Assembly: GCF_022410515.1 (NCBI RefSeq)
Contig: NZ_JACSDI010000001.1
Span: 124,001 to 188,000, forward strand
Direction of reading: 5' to 3'
DNA length: 64,000 nucleotides
From: Shewanella cutis
GTDB taxonomy: Bacteria > Pseudomonadota > Gammaproteobacteria > Enterobacterales > Shewanellaceae
The notes under the pieces were generated by a model that saw only the letters and a program-made list of their open reading frames with translations, was not told the origin of the DNA and made no database searches. The position numbers were made by a program, and so were the translations under genes. Shown piece after piece: positions 19,096 to 27,954 of the stretch. Numbering within the stretch: position 1 is the stretch's first letter; each line of letters begins with the position of its first letter.

Positions 19096-20756
19096 TCAGA
19101 CAATTTTTTATCCTCCTCATTCTTTGCATCGCGGTCATTGAGCCCGCCTTTGCCTTGAGTAAACTCGAGGCCTCGGTCGATCGCAATCCTGTCATGGAGG
19201 GAGAGTACTTTGTGCTCAATATCAGTGCCGACGATGAAGTCGATACTGGCAAACTCGATACCTCGATCCTACTTAAGGATTTTATCGTAGGCCGTACCAG
19301 CGTCAGTCGCAGCACCCAGATCATTAACTTTGACGCAGTCAAAGAAACCCGCTGGCAAGTGCTGCTTGCCCCCAAGCAAAAGGGCCAACTGACTATTCCG
19401 TCCTTCAGTATCGATGGTGTGAGCTCCAGCGAAATCCCGCTTAAGGTGGTCGAGGCTGGCGCGCAACCTGAGCAAGCAAAAAATCTGTTTATCGATGCCA
19501 AGGTATCGAGCGATGAGGCCTATGTCGGCCAGCTTATCACCTATAAAGTAAAGCTCTACCTCGCCGTAGAACTGCAACGGGGCGTGCTTAATGCTCCCGT
19601 TATCGAAGGCGCGCAGATTAAGCAAATTGGCGAAGATAAAGACGGCTCTGAGATTATCGATGGCCGCCGTTACCGCGTCATTGAGCGCACCTATGGCATC
19701 ATTCCCGATTTACCCGGCCAAGTGAATATCAAAGGCGCCACTTTTTCTGGCGATGTATTAGTGGAATCCCAACGCCGTGGTGGCATGTTTGGTTTTAATG
19801 AGAGCCGCCCAATGCAAGCAGGCGCGCCCTCCTTAAGCATTCAAGTTGAACCTGCGCCAAGCAGCTTCCAAGGCCAATGGCTTGTAGCGGATTTAGTGGT
19901 ACTAAAAGAAAGTTTTCCTGATGATGTAAAAGAATTTACTGTCGGTAGCCCTATTACCCGTACTATCACAGTATTAGCATCCAATGCCGATGAAAATAGT
20001 CTGCCGGATATTTCGCAAAATCTACCCGCTGAGCTTAAATCCTATCCCGAAAAACCTCAGCGCCATAGCTTTGTGCGCGATGCCCAGATTGTGTCCCAAT
20101 ACAGCATTACCGCAGCGATTGTGCCCAGTAAAGCAGGCACTTTTACCTTACCCGAGGTAAAACTCCCTTGGTGGAATCCACATCTCAAACGCCAAGAAAT
20201 CGCGACCCTGCCCGCGCGCACGATTAACGTTAAAGGTGGCGCTGAAGTTGATGCACCAACGCAAGTCGCATCGCAAAGTAGTACAGTGAGCAGCAACCAA
20301 AACAGTTGGAATGCTAATCTCTTTGCCCTGCTTTGGCTTGTGACGCTGGTCGCATGGGGAGTAACCTTTATTGCTTGGCGCCGCGCAGTGAAGCGCCAAG
20401 TACAGACTATGGCGCCACTACCGACCCAACCTCAATTGCTTAGCAATGGACTGAAAGCATTAGAGCAAGCCTGTGCCGAAGGCAATACCAGTAAGATATT
20501 AAAGCAGTTACAGCGATATATGAGTGAACAGGACGCTCGTCCAATGACCTTAGATAAAATTGCAGCTAAGTCTGATGAATTAGCAGAGGCGATCCGCCAA
20601 TTGCAAACATTAGCCTACGGTGGAAAATCAAATGCTAGCACGGAACCACAGCAAGCTACGGCCGTTAAAGCCCTGTTAATCGCAGTTAAGAACCTTAATA
20701 TCAATGCGATGGCGCATCAACCATCCCCATTACGTCCGCTTAACCCTAGTGAGTAG
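19089..20756 (+). CDS. batD: BatD-like oxygen tolerance protein
   Basis: The 555-residue protein starts with a signal peptide (FFILLILCIAVIEPAFA), followed by several beta-sandwich repeats beginning SKLEASVDRNPVMEGEYFVLNI and including the segment KVSSDEAYVGQLITYKVKLYL, the hallmark of BatD. A membrane anchor lies at about 415-435 (LFALLWLVTLVAWGVTFIAW), with a helical cytoplasmic tail. BatD is thought to work in the envelope with BatA and BatB. Start is GTG 19089 or the next GTG, inside the end of the previous gene. It is the last Bat gene. A sigma factor follows 66 bases later. Confidence 0.87.
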   Translation: MVIRQFFILLILCIAVIEPAFALSKLEASVDRNPVMEGEYFVLNISADDEVDTGKLDTSILLKDFIVGRTSVSRSTQIINFDAVKETRWQVLLAPKQKGQLTIPSFSIDGVSSSEIPLKVVEAGAQPEQAKNLFIDAKVSSDEAYVGQLITYKVKLYLAVELQRGVLNAPVIEGAQIKQIGEDKDGSEIIDGRRYRVIERTYGIIPDLPGQVNIKGATFSGDVLVESQRRGGMFGFNESRPMQAGAPSLSIQVEPAPSSFQGQWLVADLVVLKESFPDDVKEFTVGSPITRTITVLASNADENSLPDISQNLPAELKSYPEKPQRHSFVRDAQIVSQYSITAAIVPSKAGTFTLPEVKLPWWNPHLKRQEIATLPARTINVKGGAEVDAPTQVASQSSTVSSNQNSWNANLFALLWLVTLVAWGVTFIAWRRAVKRQVQTMAPLPTQPQLLSNGLKALEQACAEGNTSKILKQLQRYMSEQDARPMTLDKIAAKSDELAEAIRQLQTLAYGGKSNASTEPQQATAVKALLIAVKNLNINAMAHQPSPLRPLNPSE

Positions 20757-20788
20757 GTAGTTCAAGCGTGCGAGCAAGGAGTAATAAT

Positions 20789-20833
20789 TTGAATTATAAA
20801 ATAAAAAGAAAAAATCAAAAAAATGTTTGCTAA
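20789..20833 (+). CDS. Possible 14-codon leader frame before the ECF sigma gene
   Basis: A perfect AAGGAG (20776-20781) is seven bases before TTG 20789, which opens MNYKIKRKNQKNVC and stops at 20831-20833, eleven bases past the sigma-factor ATG. The sigma gene's own ATG has only A-rich sequence before it. The good ribosome site may therefore serve this leader and couple translation. Whether it is translated cannot be told from sequence. Confidence 0.3.
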   Translation: MNYKIKRKNQKNVC

Positions 20834-21386
20834 CTGGCGAAAGAAATCCGTTGAGCCTGCGGTCTCTTCTGACATGCTGAGTAAACAACGACGATACAAC
20901 AGCCTAGTCAAGGCGCTGCACGCCGACATTTTCCGCTATGCCTTTTGGTTGTGCGGCGAAAAACAGGTGGCAGAAGACATCACCCAAGAAACCTTCTTGC
21001 GGGCGTGGCGTGCTTTAGATTCCCTGCAGGATGATAAAGCGGCGAAGGCTTGGCTTATCACAATTTTAAGACGTGAAAATGCCCGTCGATTCGAGCGCAA
21101 ACAATTTGATTATGCCGATGTCGAGCAAGAGAGCTTAGAAGATCACCTAGCCTCGAGTACTGAAGAACAAACTGAGCAGTATTTGCTGAGAAGGCAAATT
21201 GCCAAGCTAGATATCGAATATCGGGAGCCATTACTACTGCAGTTAATTGGTGGGTTTAGTGGTGATGAAATCGCCGAGCTGTTGGAGCTAAATCGTAATA
21301 CTGTAATGACACGATTATTTCGGGCGAGGAACCAATTGAAAGAACTACTTGAGAAAACAGCGGTAAGGGGTCAATCCAATGGATGA
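20823..21386 (+). CDS. ECF-type RNA polymerase sigma factor
   Basis: The 187-residue protein has sigma region 2 (about 28-95: HADIFRYAFWLCGEKQVAEDITQETFLRAWRAL) and region 4 (about 120-180: LDIEYREPLLLQLIGGFSGDEIAELLELNRNTVMTRLFRARNQLK), without region 3, as in ECF factors. It redirects RNA polymerase to stress promoters. The next gene overlaps it by eight bases and encodes a membrane protein fitting an anti-sigma role. An in-frame stop at 20802 rules out an earlier start. Its closeness to the Bat genes suggests envelope-stress control, but that is inference. Confidence 0.9.
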   Translation: MFANWRKKSVEPAVSSDMLSKQRRYNSLVKALHADIFRYAFWLCGEKQVAEDITQETFLRAWRALDSLQDDKAAKAWLITILRRENARRFERKQFDYADVEQESLEDHLASSTEEQTEQYLLRRQIAKLDIEYREPLLLQLIGGFSGDEIAELLELNRNTVMTRLFRARNQLKELLEKTAVRGQSNG

Positions 21387-22083
21387 GCTTAAATTTAGAC
21401 GTCAAGCTTATGAAGATCCTCGTAATCAAGACCCAGAGTTTCTTGAGCAAATGCAGGCTACACCTGAGCATCAAGCCTTAGTGTCCGAGCTAAAACGCTT
21501 AGACACTAAACTCAGCCAAGCCTTAAAAATAGAAGTGCCGGAAGACTTGGCTGATAAACTGATCCTGCGCCAACAACTGCAACAACACCATAAACAGCGC
21601 CGTCAAACAGGCTTTTTAGTGGCAATGGCCGCTTCCGTCGCCTTTATCGTGGGCATCAGTTTTAGTCTGTTACGTTTAGGTCCAGTGGATTTGGCTGAGC
21701 ATGCGTTAGCCCATGTTTACCATGAAGGTGTGGCATTACAGGTTGATCAGAATGTTAATTTCAGCCAAGTGAATGCGCAGCTCGCCGCGATGAAAAACCT
21801 CGAACACGCAAAATTTATCGAGCAGCCCGGCAAGGTTTACTACACCTCTTACTGTGATTTTCAAGGTGTTAAGAGTCTGCATTTAGTGTTGCAAGCTGAA
21901 AAAGGCAAAGTCACTCTGTTTATTGTGCCTATCGAAAAACGCATGGTACTCGATAATACCTTTGCCGATGGCAAATATAAAGGAATGGGTTTTGAGACCC
22001 GCGATGCCTATATTTTGCTTATCGGAGAGGATCAAGCGGACCTTAGCTTTGTAAAAGACGAAATCAAGAATACCTTTATTTAA
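21379..22083 (+). CDS. Membrane anti-sigma-like protein (DUF3379 type)
   Basis: A 234-residue protein with a cytoplasmic N-terminal part of about 78 residues (MDELKFRRQAYEDPRNQDPEF, then a helical segment), one membrane segment at about 79-101 (GFLVAMAASVAFIVGISFSLL), and a periplasmic domain. Overlap with the ECF sigma gene and this topology make it the probable anti-sigma factor. I recognise it as the DUF3379 family found next to such sigma factors in Shewanella and Vibrio. The signal it senses is unknown. Confidence 0.8.
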   Translation: MDELKFRRQAYEDPRNQDPEFLEQMQATPEHQALVSELKRLDTKLSQALKIEVPEDLADKLILRQQLQQHHKQRRQTGFLVAMAASVAFIVGISFSLLRLGPVDLAEHALAHVYHEGVALQVDQNVNFSQVNAQLAAMKNLEHAKFIEQPGKVYYTSYCDFQGVKSLHLVLQAEKGKVTLFIVPIEKRMVLDNTFADGKYKGMGFETRDAYILLIGEDQADLSFVKDEIKNTFI

Positions 22084-22241
22084 CTCTCTAATATTCAATT
22101 CTTTCTTAAATCTGCCTCCGATATTTTCTCATGTTCGGAGGTCGGATTTCGATCACATATCCATCTACTAATGGGTTCTTGCTCAAACATCTGGTAGCAT
22201 GCTTGCCACTTTTAATAATAACAAGATGGGATAAAAACAAT

Positions 22242-23693
22242 ATGACGATTGAAACTCCGATTTTAATCACATTTGTTGGCTATTTAGTATTGATGATGGG
22301 CATAGGGTTTTGGGCTTACCGTGCCACCGATACTGTGGATGATTATATTTTGGGTGGCCGTAAGATGGGCCCCGCTGTCACCGCTCTGAGCGTAGGCGCT
22401 TCCGATATGTCAGGCTGGTTACTGCTAGGCTTACCCGGCGCCATATATTTGGGCGGTTTAGGGGAAGCTTGGATTGGTATTGGCTTAGTGATAGGTGCAT
22501 GGCTGAATTGGTTATTTGTCGCAAAACGCTTGCGCATTTATACCCAATTAGCAGATAACGCTCTCACTCTACCCGACTTTTTCGAGAAACGTTTTCACGA
22601 TAAACAGGGCTATCTCAAGCTGGTTTCAGCGGTCACTATTTTGGTGTTTTTTACCTTTTATGCATCTTCTGGCATGGTGGGTGGTGCCATACTGTTCGAA
22701 AAGGTCTTTGGCTTAGATTACAACGTCGCCTTGGTGATAGGCTCAGCCATTATTGTCGGTTATACCTTTATTGGCGGTTTTTTTGCCGTGAGCTGGACCG
22801 ACTTCTTCCAAGGCAGTTTGATGTTAATTGCCCTGCTGATCATCCCGTTTGCGGTATTCTCCCACCCAGAAAGTCATGCTGGAATTGGATCTATCGATCC
22901 TGCAATGCTGGCATTAATCAGCGATAAAACCACAACGATTGGGTTGTTATCACTCTTAGCCTGGGGACTGGGTTATTTTGGTCAACCGCATATTTTATCG
23001 CGCTTTATGGCTATCGGCACTGTAGATGCCTTGCCCACATCACGCCGTATTGCAATGAGCTGGATGATTTTATCCCTGCTTGGCGCTTTAGCAACAGGCT
23101 TGGCGGGTTCTGTGTATTTTGCCAATGAACCACTAGCCAATGCAGAAACTGTCTTTATTCACTTAGCACAGGCGGCATTTAATCCTTGGATTGGAGGCTT
23201 ACTGATTGCTGCGATTTTATCAGCCATTATGAGCACCATTGATTCACAGTTATTAGTATGCTCGAGCGTGATCACCGAAGACTTTTACCGCAAATGGTTA
23301 CGCCCAAAAGCAGACGACCGTGAACTCATGATGGTTGGCCGTATGGGAGTGCTTGCTATTGCCGTAATAGCCGGGATTATCGCTCTGAATCCAGAAAGCA
23401 GTGTATTAAACCTAGTGAGTTATGCATGGGCAGGATTTGGCGCCGCTTTCGGGCCAGTCGTACTTCTGTCGCTGTTTTGGAAGCAATATAGCCGCAATGG
23501 TGCTATCGCAAGCATTATTGTTGGTGCCTTAACCGTGGTGTTTTGGAAGCATCTCTCCGGCGGTATTTTTGAGTTGTACGAAATATTACCCGGATTTGTG
23601 TTTGCCGTTATCGCTGGTGTAATTGTGAGTAAATACTCTCAACCCGACGAAGACATCACAGCTGAATTTGAGCAATTTAAGTCCGCGTTGTAA
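22242..23693 (+). CDS. putP: Sodium/proline symporter PutP
   Basis: Starting at ATG 22242 gives 483 residues, the usual length of PutP. A longer in-frame extension from 22131 has no support. The family hallmark reads DDYILGGRKMGPAVTALSVGASDMSGWLLLGLPG at residues 28-61, holding the sodium- and proline-binding residues, and LAWGLGYFGQPHILSRFMA follows mid-protein. Thirteen membrane helices are expected. It imports proline with sodium for nutrition or osmotic balance. No putA lies nearby, so the gene stands alone here with its own terminator. Confidence 0.92.
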   Translation: MTIETPILITFVGYLVLMMGIGFWAYRATDTVDDYILGGRKMGPAVTALSVGASDMSGWLLLGLPGAIYLGGLGEAWIGIGLVIGAWLNWLFVAKRLRIYTQLADNALTLPDFFEKRFHDKQGYLKLVSAVTILVFFTFYASSGMVGGAILFEKVFGLDYNVALVIGSAIIVGYTFIGGFFAVSWTDFFQGSLMLIALLIIPFAVFSHPESHAGIGSIDPAMLALISDKTTTIGLLSLLAWGLGYFGQPHILSRFMAIGTVDALPTSRRIAMSWMILSLLGALATGLAGSVYFANEPLANAETVFIHLAQAAFNPWIGGLLIAAILSAIMSTIDSQLLVCSSVITEDFYRKWLRPKADDRELMMVGRMGVLAIAVIAGIIALNPESSVLNLVSYAWAGFGAAFGPVVLLSLFWKQYSRNGAIASIIVGALTVVFWKHLSGGIFELYEILPGFVFAVIAGVIVSKYSQPDEDITAEFEQFKSAL

Positions 23694-23713
23694 CAGCCCA
23701 AAACCCCCTTCCT

Positions 23714-23749
23714 ATTGTAAAAGGCGTACAGGTGTACGCTTTTTACAAT
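23714..23749. terminator. Terminator of putP
   Basis: A stem of ATTGTAAAAGGCGTACA with TGTACGCTTTTTACAAT (one G-T pair) has a two-base loop. The run of five T lies in the stem's descending arm. Confidence 0.75.
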
Positions 23750-23836
23750 TTGTATAATTTAATTAACCCTCGCGTCATCACAAAGTATTAACCTTAATTA
23801 AAACCCTGCCTTTAAATAAAAGCCAAAGATACCAAG

Positions 23837-23853
23837 CATCTGGCCAGACCATT
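23837..23853. promoter_or_regulatory. FadR-type operator 1 upstream of fadL
   Basis: CATCTGGCCAGACCATT fits the FadR consensus around TGGnCnGACC. It lies about 180 bases before the fadL start. Confidence 0.65.
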
Positions 23854-23908
23854 CACTCATGCTAAAGTACAGCAATGTTTTAATTAACTGAATATTAACA
23901 ATTTTAAA

Positions 23909-23925
23909 ATCTGGTCGGACTTGTT
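23909..23925. promoter_or_regulatory. FadR-type operator 2 upstream of fadL
   Basis: ATCTGGTCGGACTTGTT is close to known E. coli FadR sites such as those at fadB and fabA. With operator 1 it makes a pair 72 bases apart, as also occurs at E. coli fadL. Confidence 0.75.
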
Positions 23926-24033
23926 GAGGTTACACACAATCCCTAACATGCCGCAGACTATAAAAGGATTTGCGCGTTGTTCTGGTAACTAGGACCGAAC
24001 AAAATCCAATATCAAAATAATGAGAGAATAATA

Positions 24034-25350
24034 ATGAAATCATTCAACAAGACGCTGCTTGCTGTTGCCGTCGCACTGGCTAGCTCACAAACTTTCGCTT
24101 CAGGTTTCCAATTAAATAGCCAATCAGCTACAGGTATGGGCCGTGCTTTTGCAGGGGATGCGGTTATTGCCGATAACGCCACTGTTTTGTCACGTAACCC
24201 TGCTGCGATGGCATTATTCGATAAAGATGCGATTTCTTTCGGCTTAACCTATGCCGATATTACCGTTGATGTGAAAGACGTTAACTTTGCAAGCGGTGCC
24301 GTTGACTTAGGCAGCATCGACGATGCGGGTAGCTCTAAAGTTATCCCTAATATTTTTTATATTCACCCAATCGACGATAAATTCGCCGTGGGTTTTGCCG
24401 CATTCTCTAACTTCGGTACTGGTACCGATGCCAGCTCACTGTCAAAGAATTTACCAGCAGGCTCACCAGCGCCTTATGATCTGCTTGGCGAAACAGAAGT
24501 GACAACCGTTAACTTTAACGCCAGCGTGTCTTACCGCATCAACGATATATTCAGCATCGGTGCAGGTGTTGATGCCATCTACGGTGAAGGTCGTTTAACC
24601 CGTAACGCGGGCGCAACACCTCTCGTTGATGTGGATGCTGACGGTTGGGCTTTCGGTGGTATCGTGGGTGCCACAGTTGAGTTAGATAAAGATAACCGCT
24701 TCGGTATCAGCTACCGTTTCAGCCCAACAGTGAATGTTGAAGGGGATATCAATACCATCAGCACTAAAGACTTATCTGCTGCTGGCTTGGGTTCAAAAAC
24801 AGCCCTAGCGACAAACTTTGACAGCTTAGATGTTCCACTTGCAGATATTTTCCAAGTTGCGGGCTTCCATCAAATCACACCTAAGTTTGCACTGCACTAT
24901 ACTGCGCAATACACCCAGTGGAGCAAATTCGAGCAAATCACGGCTAAAGATGGCGTAGCGACGATTATCCCAGGTCAAGCGGGTGCGGGGATCACGCTTC
25001 CAGCAGGTGATATCGCCCTTAAAGAATACCAATGGAAAGATTCATGGTTATTCAGCCTAGGTGGCACTTACACCATTAACGAACAATTTACTGTTCGCGC
25101 AGGTTATATGCATGACCAAGGCGTTGTGGACGAAATTAGCTCAATTTCATTCCCTGACTCAGACCGCAACTGGTACACAGCAGGTATGAGCTATCATATC
25201 AACCCACAAAACACCCTTGACTTTGGTATCGCCTTTATCAAAGGTGAAGAAGTTCACTTGATCGAAAACAGTGCCATTACAGGTCCTGTAAACGCGATAA
25301 CTGAATCAAGCGGTATGTACTACTCTGTACAGTACAGCTACCAGTTCTAA
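24034..25350 (+). CDS. fadL: Long-chain fatty acid outer membrane transporter, FadL family
   Basis: The 438-residue protein has a signal peptide (MKSFNKTLLAVAVALASSQTFA) followed at once by SGFQLNSQSATGMGRAFAGDA, the N-terminal hatch motif of FadL porins. The rest alternates beta strands and ends in Tyr-Gln-Phe (SVQYSYQF), a typical outer-membrane barrel end with terminal Phe. It takes up long-chain fatty acids for the beta-oxidation enzymes encoded at 9651-13084. Two FadR-type sites upstream fit induction by fatty acids. ATG 24034 follows GAGAGAATAATA. Shewanella often has several FadL paralogues, so substrate range is uncertain. Confidence 0.9.
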   Translation: MKSFNKTLLAVAVALASSQTFASGFQLNSQSATGMGRAFAGDAVIADNATVLSRNPAAMALFDKDAISFGLTYADITVDVKDVNFASGAVDLGSIDDAGSSKVIPNIFYIHPIDDKFAVGFAAFSNFGTGTDASSLSKNLPAGSPAPYDLLGETEVTTVNFNASVSYRINDIFSIGAGVDAIYGEGRLTRNAGATPLVDVDADGWAFGGIVGATVELDKDNRFGISYRFSPTVNVEGDINTISTKDLSAAGLGSKTALATNFDSLDVPLADIFQVAGFHQITPKFALHYTAQYTQWSKFEQITAKDGVATIIPGQAGAGITLPAGDIALKEYQWKDSWLFSLGGTYTINEQFTVRAGYMHDQGVVDEISSISFPDSDRNWYTAGMSYHINPQNTLDFGIAFIKGEEVHLIENSAITGPVNAITESSGMYYSVQYSYQF

Positions 25351-25361
25351 GCGACACGCTT

Positions 25362-25404
25362 AAGACACAAAAAAGCCGCATTTTTTGCGGCTTTTTTGTG
25401 TCTT
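25362..25404. terminator. Terminator of fadL
   Basis: A 19-bp perfect stem beginning AAGACACAAAAAAGCCGCA has a five-T loop and A/T runs. It can act on both strands. Confidence 0.9.
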
Positions 25405-25455
25405 AAGCATTTATTGCCTAAAGTTAATTCATCTTTCACTCACACTATGACTCTT

Positions 25456-25842
25456 ATGGCAAAAGTCATTGGACTTGGTGGTATTTTTTTCAAAAGTACT
25501 GATCCTGTTGCCTTAGCAACTTGGTACAAAACTCACCTTGAGATCCCCATCGAAAACTGGGGTGGCGCGGCGTTTTATCACCGCGATAAATCCACTCCCG
25601 GTTACCATATATGGACGCCGTTTGACCACAACACAACCTATTTTGCCCCGACGGATAAAAGCTTTATGGTTAACTTTATCGTGGACGACCTTGCGCAGGC
25701 CTTGCTTCAAGTTACCCAGGGTGGTGGTAAGCAAATCGGCGATATTGAAGACTCTGAATTTGGCCGTTTTGGCTGGTTTGTCGACCCCGATGGTAATAAA
25801 GTCGAATTATGGCAACCAAGCACAACTCCGCCCGCCAACTAA
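25456..25842 (+). CDS. VOC (glyoxalase/bleomycin resistance) family protein
   Basis: From ATG 25456 the product has 128 residues and begins MAKVIGLGGIFFKSTDPVALATWYKTHLEIP, a typical first VOC beta-alpha-beta unit. The C-terminal FGRFGWFVDPDGNKVELWQP holds the conserved metal-ligand glutamate region. VOC proteins bind a metal and act on varied small molecules, so the substrate is not predictable. The ATG at 25447 is also possible. A start at 25396 would lie inside the fadL terminator and is rejected. Confidence 0.8.
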   Translation: MAKVIGLGGIFFKSTDPVALATWYKTHLEIPIENWGGAAFYHRDKSTPGYHIWTPFDHNTTYFAPTDKSFMVNFIVDDLAQALLQVTQGGGKQIGDIEDSEFGRFGWFVDPDGNKVELWQPSTTPPAN

Positions 25843-25999
25843 GTGGTTAAATAGAAGTTACTTTTGCAACAACACGACACGGATCCTGAATGGCACCTGA
25901 GCATATAGTATAAAGTTGAATGTGTTACGCATTCATCTATGCACAAAGCCATCTAATTGAAGTAAGGTAGCTTAAGGAATTCTATCAAGAGAGTCTGTT

Positions 26000-26716
26000 A
26001 TGCAACGCAATTATCTACTTTCCGCCATCGTGCTCGGTGGTTTTTTATGTGCAGGCATGGTTTATGTTGGACAGAGCGCCAACTCAGCGTTATTGGAAAT
26101 GAAGGCGCTTGAGCGCACCGTCACAGTAAAAGGCCTTGCGGAAAAAGAAGTCAAAGCCAATATCGCCATCTGGCCGATTAACTTTACCGAAGTCGACAAC
26201 AACCTACCCAAGCTTTATGAAACAGTACAACTAAAAACCGACAAAGTAGTCGCTTTCCTTAAAGAGCGCGGCTTTAGCGACAGTGAAATTACTGTTTCGC
26301 TACCCTCGATTGAAGATCGGCAGGCTCAAGGTTATGTCGACCCCAATGTCAGATACCGTTATTCGGCAAAAGTGAATCTCTCTGTCTATACCTCGCAAAT
26401 TGACTTAATGCTAAGTTCACGTAAGCAAATGATTAACTTGGTTAAAGAAGGCATTGCTATCGCCAGCCAGGACTATGAAAACCGCACTGAGTTTTTATTT
26501 ACTCAGCTCAATGACGTCAAACCGACTATGGTGCAAGAAGCCACTCAAAATGCGCGTGAAGTGGCAGAAAAGTTCGCCAAAGACTCAGAATCCCGCCTAG
26601 GTAAAATTAAGAGTGCTAGCCAAGGCCAATTCACCATTTCAGACCGCGATAGCAGCACGCCGTATATCAAACAAATTCGCATTGTGTCGACGCTGACCTA
26701 TTATTTAAACGACTAA
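26000..26716 (+). CDS. SIMPL-domain (DUF541) exported protein
   Basis: The 238-residue protein has an N-terminal hydrophobic signal or anchor (LLSAIVLGGFLCAGMVYVG), then the SIMPL domain, starting RTVTVKGLAEKEVKANIAIWPI and ending IKQIRIVSTLTYYLND. Family members such as E. coli YggE are periplasmic and linked to oxidative stress tolerance. The mechanism is unknown. GAGAG precedes ATG 26000 by five bases. No operon partner is evident. Confidence 0.85.
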   Translation: MQRNYLLSAIVLGGFLCAGMVYVGQSANSALLEMKALERTVTVKGLAEKEVKANIAIWPINFTEVDNNLPKLYETVQLKTDKVVAFLKERGFSDSEITVSLPSIEDRQAQGYVDPNVRYRYSAKVNLSVYTSQIDLMLSSRKQMINLVKEGIAIASQDYENRTEFLFTQLNDVKPTMVQEATQNAREVAEKFAKDSESRLGKIKSASQGQFTISDRDSSTPYIKQIRIVSTLTYYLND

Positions 26717-26904
26717 AATTTTAACTGATTAAGATTATTACTGAAATTTTATGTTCATTGGCGATTGATGTAAGGGAAGATTCACTCGCCTTTTCCCTAA
26801 ATTAGTTAAATCGATTGCATTATATTTTTCTAATAAATATTGATTGCCTATTGATACCAACTCCATTAGAATTTACTCATGAATTATTTTTGGGATGATT
26901 TGGT

Positions 26905-27918
26905 ATGACTGCAATCTCACGTACTCTATTCACATTATTAGCATTTTCTACCTTGACTACCCAGGCTGCGTCTTTGGAAACCCTTGAAGTAATGAGCAAG
27001 CCGCACGCTAATTGGGTCACCTTGGACGCCAGTATTGAGGCGGTAAAAGCCGCGACAGTGTCGGCGCAAACCTCAGGGCGTATCGTCAAACTCAATTACG
27101 ATGTTAATGATGTCGTGCCCGAAGGTGCAGCGTTACTCGAAATCACCAGTAAGGAACAAGGTGCTGAGCTAGCAAGCTATGAAGCGGATCTTGCCAAAGC
27201 GACAGCGTTAAATGTAGAGGCGCAGGCCCAATATAAACGCTATACCGAACTCTTTCCCCAAGGCGCAATCTCTAAGGGCGCAATGGATGAGGCCACCGCC
27301 AATGCCAAAGCTGCCGAGCAAGCGGTCAGTGCGGCTAAAGCGAGGGTCATTAAAGCCACTGAGTCCTTAAAATATACTGTGGTATCAGCCCCTTTCAGCG
27401 GCATAGTCACCGAGCGTTTAGTTGAATTAGGTGAAACCGTCAGTGTCGGTCAACCGCTACTGTCAGGGTTTTCACCTAGCCAAATGCGGGCGATTACTCA
27501 AGTACCACAGCGCTACATTCAGCAGTTAAAAAACGCCCCCGAATTTATCGTTCGCTTAAATGATGGCCGAGAACTCACCTCACAGGATCTGACCATTTTT
27601 AGCTTTGCCGATCCTGTCACCCACAGCTATCAAGTGCGAATAAATCTGCCCAAGGATGAAGCCAATCTGCAACCCGGAACATGGGTAAAAGCACTGTTTA
27701 AAAATGGCGAGCGGGAAAAAATCCAACTACCGACCTCTGCGTTAATCACCATGAATGAACTCAGCAGCGTGTACCTTAAAAAAGCTGACCAGTTTGTACT
27801 CACACAAGTTCGCGTCACCGAGCCTTTAGATGGTGAAGTGGAAGTGCTCGCGGGCCTAAAATCCGGTGATATTGTCGCCATGGACGCTTACCAAGTGTTG
27901 CTGAATCAAAAGCAATAA
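26905..27918 (+). CDS. RND efflux periplasmic adaptor (membrane fusion protein)
   Basis: The 337-residue protein has a signal peptide (LFTLLAFSTLTTQAA), the lipoyl-like half AATVSAQTSGRIVKLNYDVNDVVPEGAALLEI, a short helical hairpin (about 95-150), the second lipoyl half VVSAPFSGIVTERLVELGETVSVGQPLLSG, and a beta-barrel domain. It connects the inner-membrane RND pump encoded next to an outer-membrane channel. No TolC-like gene is in the operon. It is the first gene of a four-gene unit with short gaps (36, 41 and 25 bases). Confidence 0.9.
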   Translation: MTAISRTLFTLLAFSTLTTQAASLETLEVMSKPHANWVTLDASIEAVKAATVSAQTSGRIVKLNYDVNDVVPEGAALLEITSKEQGAELASYEADLAKATALNVEAQAQYKRYTELFPQGAISKGAMDEATANAKAAEQAVSAAKARVIKATESLKYTVVSAPFSGIVTERLVELGETVSVGQPLLSGFSPSQMRAITQVPQRYIQQLKNAPEFIVRLNDGRELTSQDLTIFSFADPVTHSYQVRINLPKDEANLQPGTWVKALFKNGEREKIQLPTSALITMNELSSVYLKKADQFVLTQVRVTEPLDGEVEVLAGLKSGDIVAMDAYQVLLNQKQ

Positions 27919-27954
27919 ATTCCCTCGCGATATCCAGCTTGAAGAGGTTGTTGA

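Noticed and set aside
18701..19501. Minus-strand frame of 266 residues across the batB-batD junction
   Set aside because: It is opposite two conserved coding regions and its content is antisense low complexity.
22115..22141. Inverted repeat CCTCCGA/TCGGAGG before putP
   Set aside because: The stem is only seven bases with a 13-base loop and no T run. It could be chance.
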